A stretch of 51,244 nt of DNA, taken from contig JACPWY010000064.1 of NCBI GenBank assembly GCA_016196825.1, positions 1-51,244 of the forward strand, read 5' to 3'. The DNA is from Deltaproteobacteria bacterium (GTDB lineage Bacteria > Bdellovibrionota > FAC87 > UBA2466). A program made the position numbers and the translations under genes. Below, piece after piece: positions 16,361 to 24,688 of the stretch. The notes beneath the pieces are model-generated. The model searched no databases. It was not told the origin of the DNA and was given only the letters and a program-made list of their open reading frames with translations. The stretch's first letter is position 1; each line of letters starts with the position of its first letter.

Positions 16361-16984
16361 ATGGGCAAACGAAAGATATCGGGCAAGCGAGGCTTCTCCT
16401 TCGAAAATATGAAGGAGACCAAACTTAAAAAGGGAGTTCGGTTAGTTGCTCTCGTCCCGATTCAGCCAAAACACTTCGCGATTCTTTACAGTTGGCGGTT
16501 GGAGCCCAACACGGCCCGACATAACCCGACGGCAAATCTTACCCTCGCTCAGTATAAGACTAGACTCTCTAAGGTGAGTTCTAATCTCAAAGAGCGAGGT
16601 AAGTGGGATTTTCGATGGATGTCAGAGATCGGTGGAGTCGCTGTCGGAAGCGTTTCTCTCGATGTCAACTTGCAACAGAACTATGGCGAACTGGGTTATC
16701 TCGTTTCCCAAAAACATCAAGGCCGGGGTATCGGCGGAAAAATGGTGCCACTTTTTGTCGATAAAGTGTTTCGAGAGAGTAAACTAGACCGGATTGTTGC
16801 CACGGTCTCAGAGAAGAATGCCGCCTCTCGAGCTATTCTTGAGCGAATCGGTTCTGTTCAAGAGGGCGTTTTACGAAATCACTTCCTCATCCAGGGCAAA
16901 CGCGTTAACCAGATTTTCTACGGTCTTCTGCGATCTGAGTGGCGACCCCCCGGGTGCATCGGTTGGCTAACTAGCGGCTTTTGA
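16361..16984 (+). CDS. GNAT-family N-acetyltransferase (RimJ/RimL-like)
   Basis: A 207-aa acetyl-CoA-dependent transferase. The pyrophosphate-binding loop is KHQGRGIGGKM (about 124-134), and the RimL-type ending NAASRAILERIGSVQEGVLRNHF is at about 150-170. The basic N-terminus (first about 25 residues) may be spurious; an inner Met18 gives a more usual start. It begins 3 nt after the hicB stop, so it probably belongs to the same transcript. The substrate is unknown; it could be a passenger gene or part of the module. Confidence 0.82.
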   Translation: MGKRKISGKRGFSFENMKETKLKKGVRLVALVPIQPKHFAILYSWRLEPNTARHNPTANLTLAQYKTRLSKVSSNLKERGKWDFRWMSEIGGVAVGSVSLDVNLQQNYGELGYLVSQKHQGRGIGGKMVPLFVDKVFRESKLDRIVATVSEKNAASRAILERIGSVQEGVLRNHFLIQGKRVNQIFYGLLRSEWRPPGCIGWLTSGF

Positions 16985-17147
16985 ATAGCTCGCCAGTCAG
17001 CCGGAGTTTCCCATTCCAATTTCCAACTGGCGCGAGCATTTTGTGAGCTAAGGCCCAACTCCTCAGGGAAGGGAGTATTTTGAGGGCTTAGGCAGGGGCG
17101 GGAGGTTTTGGGTGAGAAGTTTTGGCGTGACCCGTCTCCGCTTTCAG

Positions 17148-17191
17148 CTACGCCGGTCAAGCTGCCTTGGCAGGCGTAGTCCCGAAGGGAC
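17148..17191. repeat. nested inverted repeats just 3' of tRNA-Leu
   Basis: CTACGCC (17148-17154) pairs with GGCGTAG (17173-17179), and GTCCC-GAA-GGGAC (17179-17191) is a perfect hairpin six bases beyond the tRNA 3' end on the minus strand. It may act as a tRNA 3' processing or termination hairpin, although no T-run follows. Confidence 0.45.
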
Positions 17192-17197
17192 GTAGAC

Positions 17198-17281
17198 TGC
17201 TCGCGGCCAGAATCGAACTGGCATGACCTTACGATCGAGGGATTTTAAGTCCCTTGCGTCTACCAATTCCGCCACGCGAGC
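17198..17281 (-). tRNA. tRNA-Leu (anticodon UAA)
   Basis: The minus strand gives a complete class II tRNA. A 7-bp acceptor stem (GCTCGCG with CGCGAGC) and D-arm TGGCGGAATTGGTAGACGCA lead to the anticodon arm AGGGA-CTTAAAA-TCCCT with anticodon TAA. A long variable arm and the T-loop GTTCGATTC follow. The discriminator is A. CCA is not encoded. Confidence 0.97.
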
Positions 17282-17330
17282 TTGGAATGGCTAGACCCTT
17301 ACTATGTGAAAAGCGGCGTGGGTTGGCAAG

Positions 17331-18509
17331 TTAGGCGCTCTGGTGGGTGAGGGCGTCCCGTTTTTCGGCGTGAAGGTAGAGAAAAAGACACGGGAGAGTC
17401 GCGGCGCCGAAGACGACGCTTGTGAAGTAGAGCGTGTTGAGGGGGAGGATTCTCGTGGCCTGGCCCATAAGAAGGTTCACGACGCCCGTTGAGAGTGGGA
17501 TGGCGATATAGAGTTTGAGGAGGAGGCTGGGGGATTTTACGCCAAAGTGACGTGTTACGCGCGCCATGAGAAGCGGGAAGAACGGGCCGACGAGGCCGCT
17601 CAATGACAAAAAGGCGGGGTGGAGGAGTTGGCCGAGTGTGACGCAGATGACGAAAAGGATTTGCGATCCCCACAGCAGAATGCGCTCCATTTTCTCGGTT
17701 ATGCGCATGATGCAAAGGATTCGGCTGGCCGCCATCGCGAGGAAGAAAATGGTGAGGTAGGACGAAGCCGTTTCGATGGTGTGGCCCTTGGTCTCCACCA
17801 GATAGGCCACCATCCAGATCGAGTCGAGGATCTCTCCGAGGACGTAGATAACAAACGTGAGGATGGCGATCCATTCGAGAAACCCCAGCCGAAAAGCCGA
17901 ATGAGCTGAAGTGGGGGAGGACGCGATCGCCGGCGCCTGCACGGGTGTGTGGGCAAGTGCGACCACAAGCGCGGTGCAAGGGAGAAAGGTGATCGGCCAT
18001 TTCAGACCAAGGGCCAAGAATCCAGCGACAGCCGAGGGGCCAAGGGCCGAGGCGAGGCCATACATCGCGTGGAGCGCGCAATAGCCCCGTCCTCGGTAAG
18101 CCGGATCGCTGCCAAAAGCTATGAGTAGATTGGAGATGGTGCCGAGGGTCGATATTGCGCCGCCCATCAGGAAACTAAAGAGAAAGAGAGTACTCTCAGA
18201 ATCGACGAAAAACGAGGCTCCGGTGGCGGCCAGGCCGCACGCGAGGGCGAAGCGTTTCGCGAAGATCAGGCCCCGCCTCTCGGCGAGTTTGAGGACGAGG
18301 GAGGCCGTGATGCCTCCGAGACTGCCGGCGACAAAAAGCCAGACAGTTTGAGAATAGGGAAGCGCCAGTTCGTGGGTGAGCAACGGAAGGAGCGGCCCCC
18401 GGACGTTGTCGAGATAGGAGGCCGCAAGCAAGAAGAGGAGAGCGAGGGTGAAGTAGCGCCAGTGCATTTCCCACAGTGAATCGGCTGCATCGAAGAATGG
18501 CAACGCCAT
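17331..18509 (-). CDS. MFS transporter
   Basis: A 392-aa membrane protein with about 12 hydrophobic helices in two six-helix halves separated by a polar loop near residues 190-205 (HTPVQAPAIASSPTSAHSAF). The motif-A-like region between helices 2 and 3 reads L-K-L-A-E-R-R-G-L. The substrate cannot be inferred. An inner Met (residue 15) is a possible alternative start. It follows the exported-protein gene 18542-19132 on the same strand at 32 bp, so they are probably one operon. Confidence 0.82.
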   Translation of the reverse strand: MALPFFDAADSLWEMHWRYFTLALLFLLAASYLDNVRGPLLPLLTHELALPYSQTVWLFVAGSLGGITASLVLKLAERRGLIFAKRFALACGLAATGASFFVDSESTLFLFSFLMGGAISTLGTISNLLIAFGSDPAYRGRGYCALHAMYGLASALGPSAVAGFLALGLKWPITFLPCTALVVALAHTPVQAPAIASSPTSAHSAFRLGFLEWIAILTFVIYVLGEILDSIWMVAYLVETKGHTIETASSYLTIFFLAMAASRILCIMRITEKMERILLWGSQILFVICVTLGQLLHPAFLSLSGLVGPFFPLLMARVTRHFGVKSPSLLLKLYIAIPLSTGVVNLLMGQATRILPLNTLYFTSVVFGAATLPCLFLYLHAEKRDALTHQSA

Positions 18510-18541
18510 TCACTGCAGTTTACTCGCCGAATCGGCTAGGC

Positions 18542-19132
18542 TCATTTCGCGACACTCTGGACGTCGATGGCGGTGGTGACCATGGTGTGGTTTTCGCGGC
18601 TAAGGCGTTTCGATTTTCCGCTGTAGACGCGCACGGAGTAGAAACCCAAGACCTTGGCGATGAGCTCGGGGTTTTGCACCGTCGGGCGCCGAGGGCTATT
18701 ACTGGCAAAGGTTCTGACCAAGATGGGCTCTCTATCTGGGCCGTGGGTGATCACGCGCGCGGTGACCGCTGATTCGAGCCGGCTGTGGTTGTAGAGAAAG
18801 TCGACGCGTCTCTTCTCGACGCCCAAGAGTTCCACGCGGGCTACGCTGTTGTCTTTGAAGCGCAGTAGAAGCCAAAGGTGGTTGGACCCCTCGTCTCGTT
18901 CGCACGCGAGCCGCTTGCCGCAGTCGAATTCGTTGCTCTGGTGAAAGGATATGGAGTCGATGTCCGCCTTGGCGGCGAGCACCAGCGTGCTGAAGGGGAT
19001 TGTCTGCTCTTCGGGTGGGCGCTGGCCGAAGCGATGGTACAGCTCCCCAGCGGCAGTCTCATACACTACGGCCTGAGAGAGGGCTGGAAACCCCAAGATT
19101 ATGGAGAATATGAGGAGGCGCGTGGGTGACAT
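18542..19132 (-). CDS. exported protein, unknown, 196 aa
   Basis: The chosen start (ATG 19132) gives a signal sequence MSPTRLLIFSIILGFPALSQA with likely cleavage before VVYET. The mature protein is beta-rich, with two Cys (FDCGKRLACERDEG) that may form a disulphide and an NSPRRPTV segment. No family was recognised. It lies upstream of the MFS gene in the same orientation, so the two could serve one transport or envelope task. Confidence 0.6.
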   Translation of the reverse strand: MSPTRLLIFSIILGFPALSQAVVYETAAGELYHRFGQRPPEEQTIPFSTLVLAAKADIDSISFHQSNEFDCGKRLACERDEGSNHLWLLLRFKDNSVARVELLGVEKRRVDFLYNHSRLESAVTARVITHGPDREPILVRTFASNSPRRPTVQNPELIAKVLGFYSVRVYSGKSKRLSRENHTMVTTAIDVQSVAK

Positions 19133-19242
19133 ACCCTCTCTAAGAAGCAAATGTCGGGCCAGTCCGCAGGGCCCGTTTGTGCGGGCGTATTCCCGGAGTG
19201 CCGGGAATTCGTTGAGTATTCGGCGTCATAGTGAGCCTGGAC

Positions 19243-19258
19243 TGGAAAAGGATTTGCC
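19243..19258 (+). promoter_or_regulatory. possible sigma-54 promoter
   Basis: TGGAAAAGGATTTGCC has GG (19244-19245) and GC (19256-19257) exactly 10 bp apart with TTTGC at -12. It lies about 107 bp before ATG 19365, farther than the other examples, and lacks the C/A pattern after GG. Confidence 0.45.
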
Positions 19259-19364
19259 AATGGTTTTGGGTAATGCCGTTTTGGGAAAATCTCCAAAATT
19301 GAATGCTTAAGCTTTCGGTCCGGCTGGTCGAAACACAGACGTAAATATTGGGAGGCTGTGTCGA

Positions 19365-20867
19365 ATGAAATTATCACGTTTGGCTTTTTTTGTGGCGCTT
19401 ATAGTGGTCTTCAGTGTGATCCGGTGCGGTTCGTCATCTAGTAGTTCGAACTCGTTGTCGGTGGCGATGGCCGCCATGGCGCTCACTAGCCCGGCGGCGA
19501 GCTCGTCAAGCTCTTCAACGACGGCCTCGCTCTTCGGAATGAAGAGGTCGGTGACGGCGTTCATGCAGTTCACCGGACTCAATCTCGTGCTCAAATTCAT
19601 GGGCATTGCGGAAGCGGCGGATGAAACCGGCCAACCCACCACTATTAAGCCGTTGGCCGACATGAAAAACGAAATCAAGTCGGCGGTGACAGGTGACCCT
19701 ACGACGCTCGCGTCGAGCATGGGAAATCCGATCGAAAAGAAGTCGTTCAAGGCTCTCTGCTATGGCCCCGCGTGGACCGATGATGCAACGGGGTCTTCCG
19801 TCAACCGTCCGTCAGGGGATTTGGGAATCGTTTACGCGACGGCGACCGACACCGATCTGCGCGCCTGTGCCACGGCCCAGGTGGAAGCCCTCATGGCGGG
19901 CGCTCCGAGCTTCTTCAACAACTTTATCAAGCTTCAGGCGATCATGCTTTCGGCTCAGAACAAGGCCGGAAAGGGTCTTCCCGCTGAAGGGGCGACTGAG
20001 GACGACACCGCCCTGATGCCGACGATTACTGGCATGACGATCACCAACGCTGATCTCAAGACTGTTGATGTCGCCGCCGACGCAAACGCCATCTATAAGA
20101 CGGTTTTTGACTTTACGTCGAATAGCAAGACGGGGTCGGTGACCATTTTCCATTCACCGGCCAATGCCGACAACACTAACTTTTCGGGTCTTGCCTATGC
20201 GACCCTGCCAGAAAATTCGGGCAATCGTTACATGAGCATGGTCTACTCGCAGACAGACAACGTGCTCAAGATCTCGGCGAAGATCATGGTCGACAGTGGT
20301 ACGAGCCCTGGTGCCGCCTTCACCAGCGGTAATGAAGTCGACTTTTCGAAATTCACGACAAATCGCTCAGACTTTCACTGGATCGTCGGATCGATGAACT
20401 CAGTGACCGGCGATGGTACTATGCACTACGCGTGGCAAGCGGGCGGCAACGACGGTGCGACGCGAACGTTCGCCTTCAACATCGCGGCTGATGGCACCGG
20501 TGTGGCCTTCGCCGGTTTTGGACCGGCCATCACCAGCTTAACGGGCTCCAACACGCCGTGGACAACCAAGATGTTTTGCAACTGGCTGAACGGCCTCTCG
20601 AACGGAACTCCGCAGACCAAGGTGCAGAAGCAGGTGCTGTCGAAGGATACGACCTCCGGCAAGTGGAAGGCGACTTCGAGCTTGATCAACTTTGCTCCGA
20701 CTGACGCCTGCACCAAGAGCGGCACCTGGACGGTGTCGGGTGCGACGGGTGCCACCTTCCTGAACGGCTCGAAAACGACGACGTCCACGGATCTCGTGAC
20801 GGCACCGACCTCAAGCGACGTAGCCGCCATCACGCTGCCGACCTTTACGATCCCAACGGGAGAGTGA
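19365..20867 (+). CDS. large lipoprotein, 500 aa, unknown
   Basis: The leader MKLSRLAFFVALIVVFSVIRC ends in a lipobox-like Cys and is followed by a Ser-rich linker (CGSSSSSSNS, AASSSSSSTT). GGAGG lies upstream of the ATG. The mature protein has hydrophobic/Ala-rich residues to about 85, then a long Gly/Thr/Ser/Asp-rich, beta-looking domain with a few Cys (KALCYGP, LRACATAQ, KMFCNW, TDACTKSG). It ends in a Thr/Pro-rich tail. There is no recognised domain. It is probably displayed at the outer membrane; related large lipoproteins are common in Bdellovibrionota. Confidence 0.72.
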   Translation: MKLSRLAFFVALIVVFSVIRCGSSSSSSNSLSVAMAAMALTSPAASSSSSSTTASLFGMKRSVTAFMQFTGLNLVLKFMGIAEAADETGQPTTIKPLADMKNEIKSAVTGDPTTLASSMGNPIEKKSFKALCYGPAWTDDATGSSVNRPSGDLGIVYATATDTDLRACATAQVEALMAGAPSFFNNFIKLQAIMLSAQNKAGKGLPAEGATEDDTALMPTITGMTITNADLKTVDVAADANAIYKTVFDFTSNSKTGSVTIFHSPANADNTNFSGLAYATLPENSGNRYMSMVYSQTDNVLKISAKIMVDSGTSPGAAFTSGNEVDFSKFTTNRSDFHWIVGSMNSVTGDGTMHYAWQAGGNDGATRTFAFNIAADGTGVAFAGFGPAITSLTGSNTPWTTKMFCNWLNGLSNGTPQTKVQKQVLSKDTTSGKWKATSSLINFAPTDACTKSGTWTVSGATGATFLNGSKTTTSTDLVTAPTSSDVAAITLPTFTIPTGE

Positions 20868-20963
20868 CGGTTTGCGGCTTGGCCTAGACAATTTCGGGAA
20901 TGGGGTAGCACGTTCGCTGGGTTCTCCCGAATCATTCTAGGCTCATTTGCCCCTGTATACCCC

Positions 20964-20979
20964 TGGAACACCCCTTGCA
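20964..20979 (+). promoter_or_regulatory. sigma-54 (-24/-12) promoter
   Basis: TGGAACACCCCTTGCA fits TGGCACR-N4-TTGCW with one mismatch. GG (20965-20966) and GC (20977-20978) are 10 bp apart. It lies 57 bp before ATG 21037. Confidence 0.82.
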
Positions 20980-21036
20980 TTGATCCCTGCCAGCGTTTCG
21001 ACTGGCGAGCGCGCATTCTTATTTGGGGGATTCCGA

Positions 21037-21636
21037 ATGTCTCGAAAACTATTATCCGCTGTTGTTGTCTCGTGTCTGTTTCTAGGTGTGGCCTGTGCGA
21101 AGAGAAAGGGCGCCAATAACCTTACTCACGCTGAGCCGAAAAACCCGGCCTCAGTCAATGCGGATCCGAAGACGGGGAGTCTTCCGGTCGATAAGGCGCG
21201 CGCTCTCGTGCAATCCCTTCGTCAGGATTCTGGCTTCTCTTCCGGACTCATCGATAAGGACATCGAGTTCTCAGAAGTGTGTTTTCAGTACGTCACGATT
21301 GGCAACGCAGGTGACGCAGACCCCAAGAAATATCTTGAGATCAGCAACGAAGCCTGCCCGAACGATGGCGTGGTTGCCGATAAGGATGTGAAACTCCGCC
21401 TTCTGGTTGAGCAGCACCCCACGTATTTCACCCAGTTCATCATTAAAGACGAAGCTGGCGGTTTCAACATGGGTATCTTTCGCAAACTCACCAACAACGG
21501 CGTCGTTGAATACACGATGGAAGGTCTGTGCGGTATTGACCCGAAAGACTGGGACGATTCGCTCTTCTTCAAGCTCAACTGCGATATTAATGGTGCCGAT
21601 GGCCGCTTCGGCGACCCCGCGATCTGGGTAAACTAA
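21037..21636 (+). CDS. lipoprotein, 199 aa
   Basis: ATG 21037 (GGGGGATTCCG upstream) gives the leader MSRKLLSAVVVSCLFLGVAC with a canonical lipobox (L-G-V-A-C), then a basic/Asn-rich linker. The mature domain has acidic helices and Cys residues (EVCFQYV, NEACPNDG, EGLCGID, KLNCDI) that could form two disulphides. The family was not recognised. Its own sigma-54 promoter upstream and a strong terminator directly downstream make it a monocistronic unit. Confidence 0.82.
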   Translation: MSRKLLSAVVVSCLFLGVACAKRKGANNLTHAEPKNPASVNADPKTGSLPVDKARALVQSLRQDSGFSSGLIDKDIEFSEVCFQYVTIGNAGDADPKKYLEISNEACPNDGVVADKDVKLRLLVEQHPTYFTQFIIKDEAGGFNMGIFRKLTNNGVVEYTMEGLCGIDPKDWDDSLFFKLNCDINGADGRFGDPAIWVN

Positions 21637-21653
21637 CCAAACCAATCTTTTCT

Positions 21654-21685
21654 GGCCGGATCCCGCCCGGGGTCCGGCCTTCTTC
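21654..21685 (+). terminator. intrinsic terminator after the 21037 lipoprotein gene
   Basis: An 11-bp stem (21654-21664 with 21669-21679, one G-T pair) with a 4-nt loop is followed by the T-rich tract TTCTTCTTT. Confidence 0.85.
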
Positions 21686-21767
21686 TTTGCACGCTCATTA
21701 CACTTTTCTTGTTGCCTCGTTGTGTCCCACTCCCTACATTGCCTATTAATCGCGTTGGGGGTGAGTT

Positions 21768-22655
21768 ATGGGGCGATTCTTTCCTTGGGTATTTTTGCTC
21801 GCTGCGGCCGCGTGCTGGGCCGATGAAGAGGCAGACGTTTCCTTCCAATTGGTGGATGGTCAGCCGGTTCGGGTCGTCTATAAAGATGGCCGCGTGGCCG
21901 AGTGGATGATTGGTCGGCGTCCGGTTAAGCAGTTTCGCACCCGTTACCAGATCACGGAGAATACCTGCACGGGTTTTGAGGGGGCTCGGGGGGAGTTTCT
22001 TCTGGCGTTCCAGTCCAGCGCGTTTGACCTGCGCTGGAAACAAAATGGCGATCCCAAGAAAGTCGGGCAAACGGTTGTGATCCGAGCCAAGGGGGGTACC
22101 ACCTCCTCACCCGTGAAGGATGACTTTACCTTTCTGACCAACGATCAAAGAGCCGCCGCTCCCCTTTTGACCAAGGACTTCCCCCAGGATGGTTTTCAGG
22201 CGAAGGAGTTTTCGTGGTTGCCAGGAGGGGGTGCGGAACCTCCCGATTCTTTAAAATTTGTTCGATGGGACACGGAAGCGATGCAGACGAATCCAGAGAC
22301 TGGGCTCATGGAAAACCGGACCCTCACGATTGCAACCCACCCCAAGTGGGCAAGGACTGCTCCCGGTTTCTTTGAGTTGCGCGAACTTTCGGCCGGGTCA
22401 ACGAGTTTTTTCGGCTCGCGGTTCCTTCTCTTTGTCGGCGATATTTGGTCCATCATTTTAAAGGATGGTGACCGGTATTGTCAGATCAGTGTTAAGGCGA
22501 ATTTGGCCGACCTCCAAGTGGCGCTCGTTGGTTATCTTGGTGTCCAGCCAACGTTCGAACCTTACACCTTTGGAGTCGACGAATATTCGAACGCCCTCAT
22601 GCCATACAACTTTAAGAACTATAGGGATCGGTGGAAAGAGTATGAAGTGGAGTAG
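21768..22655 (+). CDS. exported protein, unknown, first gene of cytochrome/DUF1501 operon
   Basis: A 295-aa protein with a signal sequence (MGRFFPWVFLLAAAACWA) cleaved near DEEADV. A Cys at the end of the leader could suggest a lipoprotein, but the spacing WA/D favours ordinary cleavage. The rest has beta-rich stretches (QPVRVVYKDGRVAEWMIG, RYQITENTCTGFEG) with no family recognised. GGGGTGAG lies just upstream of the ATG. The 3' end overlaps the haem-protein gene by 14 nt, so they are coupled and probably work together at the envelope. Confidence 0.75.
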   Translation: MGRFFPWVFLLAAAACWADEEADVSFQLVDGQPVRVVYKDGRVAEWMIGRRPVKQFRTRYQITENTCTGFEGARGEFLLAFQSSAFDLRWKQNGDPKKVGQTVVIRAKGGTTSSPVKDDFTFLTNDQRAAAPLLTKDFPQDGFQAKEFSWLPGGGAEPPDSLKFVRWDTEAMQTNPETGLMENRTLTIATHPKWARTAPGFFELRELSAGSTSFFGSRFLLFVGDIWSIILKDGDRYCQISVKANLADLQVALVGYLGVQPTFEPYTFGVDEYSNALMPYNFKNYRDRWKEYEVE

Positions 22656-24678
22656 AGTCGGGCTTCTCATGGTCGTTCCCTCGGTGTTGTGCTTGGCCGG
22701 CGAGCTATCGCCGTCCCAAAGACTGCGTCGTCTCTCGATGCATCTCAAAGGCACTCCCCCCCCGGCAGCCGAGTTTGAGGCGCTCGGCGGGAAGACGGCT
22801 TTAGAGCTAGAGGCCTTCTTTCGCGAGAAGAGCCGTGGGTACCTCTCGAACCCCGCGCATGTGGGCAAGATGGTCACGCGTGTAGATGAGCTCTTGCGTT
22901 TGCGAACGTTGTCGGCGCTTCCTGAGGTCAATGCGAGCGATCCTTCGCTGCCGGCGGCCGAAGCGTTGAACATGTTCGATCTTTCGGTCATCGAGCTCGT
23001 CAAGGGGAACGAGAGTTGGGACAGACTCCTTCGCTCCCCAGCGGTCCCCGTTTATTTGGGCCCGTCAGTGACGGCTGGAGGATTCACGTTTCAAAGCGGT
23101 GTGGACGCCAGTTTCTTGGCCAATGTGTTTTCCGACCTGAGTCAGAAACCAGTTGGCGTTAATTTCCTTTCTCTGGAACCTTCGGACATGCGGTTTGCGG
23201 GGGTGTTGACGTCGGGCCGATTCTTTAGCCGTTACAGCACTACGAATCTGAACAAAAATCGCGGGCGCGCGGCCGCCGTGTTTCGGACCTTTCTTTGCGA
23301 TGATATGCGAGCGGTCGTGGAACCATCGGTCCAGGAGGAGGGGGAGCTCCTGAAGAAGGCGTTTCCCGAGGGAGGTGGGTCCGCCGATGGGTACCACCGC
23401 TCTCTCAAATTCGCCGATGACGATCGCCATGGTTCGCAAGAGTCCTGCATGGCCTGTCACTACAAGCTGGATCCTTTGGGCGGAGCTTTTATCACGAGTG
23501 GAAGCACTCTTTCCGATCTGCCAGCCCCAGGCGCGCTGGTCTTTCGACGCGCGGATAACTCACTCGTGAACATTCCTGGCCGGGGGATTGGCGAAATCGC
23601 TTCGACAATTTTGGCCCAACCGGAATATGTGCGCTGTCAGGTTACGCATTTCTGGAAATGGTTCATTCGGGCCGACAAGATGCCGAGCGAAGCGCGCCTC
23701 GGCGAGCTGGTTGCCGAGTTCGATCGCGTTGGCCGGCGTGTGAATGATTTTATCGACTACCTTGTGAATGAACCCGAGTTTTACACCGAGGACGATCTGA
23801 CGCAGGCGACTCTTCTTCACGCCAAGCCACTGCTCCAGAGGTGCGTTAGCTGCCATACGGGCCTGGGCTCTCAGTCAATTCCCTCTTTTGTCGCATTTCC
23901 CATCGGTGGTTCTCAGAAGACCCATGAGGGCTGGATCGAGAAAATTGTGGGAAGGTTGGATTTGGCCCACGATGGTCGCGGGAGAACGATGCCACCCAAG
24001 GAGTCGGCGTGGCAGCCCTCTGCCGAGGACATAGTGATTCTTAAGTCCTGGATCTCTTATCGGGCCATGGATGAGGCAGGATTGCCTTCAGTGTCGCAGG
24101 CGCAGGCCAATGATTGGCTCGAGATCGCCGGGCCGATCACGCTGACCCCCCGTCGAACATTTAGGAGGACCTTTAGAAGGTACGTCTCCGGTCAGGATAT
24201 CTTTCGTTTGTTGCACGAAAAGTTTCCGTCCGCGCCGTTTCCGAAAGCGGAGGATCTACAGATTCTTTCGATAAGAAACCGTGCGGTCTTTGGGGATCCC
24301 AACCCATTCGATGGCCTCTTGGTTTATGAAAACGTAGGGCCGGGATTTGTGAAGGAGTTTGGAAAAAGTGTCTCTTACTTTGCTGCCGCCGATATTGAAA
24401 GTGGGCCCGCGAGCTACCTTGGGGCCGAGGTGCTGAAGACCTTGGGCGGAGCGCCCAAAGAGGTGCGGTGGAGCAGAATTCCCAGGAATTCGGTGAGGCC
24501 CATTATCCAGAGCCTCATCCGTCGGTTTGTTGATCCGGGGCAATTGGCTTCGCCACAGAGAGTGGAAGAGGCGTTGGATCGATTTCAGGCAAAAAAGTTG
24601 CAAGATGCGTCGGTGGTTGAGGCCCTCAAGCGGATGGTCTTTCTTCTGTTGATGCAAGAGGAATTTCTGGCCTATTGA
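22642..24678 (+). CDS. exported c-type haem protein (DUF1588-like plus second haem motif)
   Basis: A 678-aa protein whose start at 22642 gives a leader MKWSRVGLLMVVPSVLCLAG. It carries two covalent-haem motifs: CMACH (about residue 270, in QESCMACHYKLDPLGGAF, the arrangement of DUF1588-type domains) and CVSCH (about 405). Between them lies a region resembling the DUF1585/DUF1592 group ('...RCQVTHFWKWFIRADKMP'). In planctomycetes such proteins are paired with DUF1501/DUF1552 partners, exactly as here. The role is unknown; periplasmic electron transfer linked to degradation of a polymer is a common suggestion. The C-terminal third (about 540-678) is unassigned. Confidence 0.8.
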   Translation: MKWSRVGLLMVVPSVLCLAGELSPSQRLRRLSMHLKGTPPPAAEFEALGGKTALELEAFFREKSRGYLSNPAHVGKMVTRVDELLRLRTLSALPEVNASDPSLPAAEALNMFDLSVIELVKGNESWDRLLRSPAVPVYLGPSVTAGGFTFQSGVDASFLANVFSDLSQKPVGVNFLSLEPSDMRFAGVLTSGRFFSRYSTTNLNKNRGRAAAVFRTFLCDDMRAVVEPSVQEEGELLKKAFPEGGGSADGYHRSLKFADDDRHGSQESCMACHYKLDPLGGAFITSGSTLSDLPAPGALVFRRADNSLVNIPGRGIGEIASTILAQPEYVRCQVTHFWKWFIRADKMPSEARLGELVAEFDRVGRRVNDFIDYLVNEPEFYTEDDLTQATLLHAKPLLQRCVSCHTGLGSQSIPSFVAFPIGGSQKTHEGWIEKIVGRLDLAHDGRGRTMPPKESAWQPSAEDIVILKSWISYRAMDEAGLPSVSQAQANDWLEIAGPITLTPRRTFRRTFRRYVSGQDIFRLLHEKFPSAPFPKAEDLQILSIRNRAVFGDPNPFDGLLVYENVGPGFVKEFGKSVSYFAAADIESGPASYLGAEVLKTLGGAPKEVRWSRIPRNSVRPIIQSLIRRFVDPGQLASPQRVEEALDRFQAKKLQDASVVEALKRMVFLLLMQEEFLAY

Positions 24679-24688
24679 GGAGAGTTCT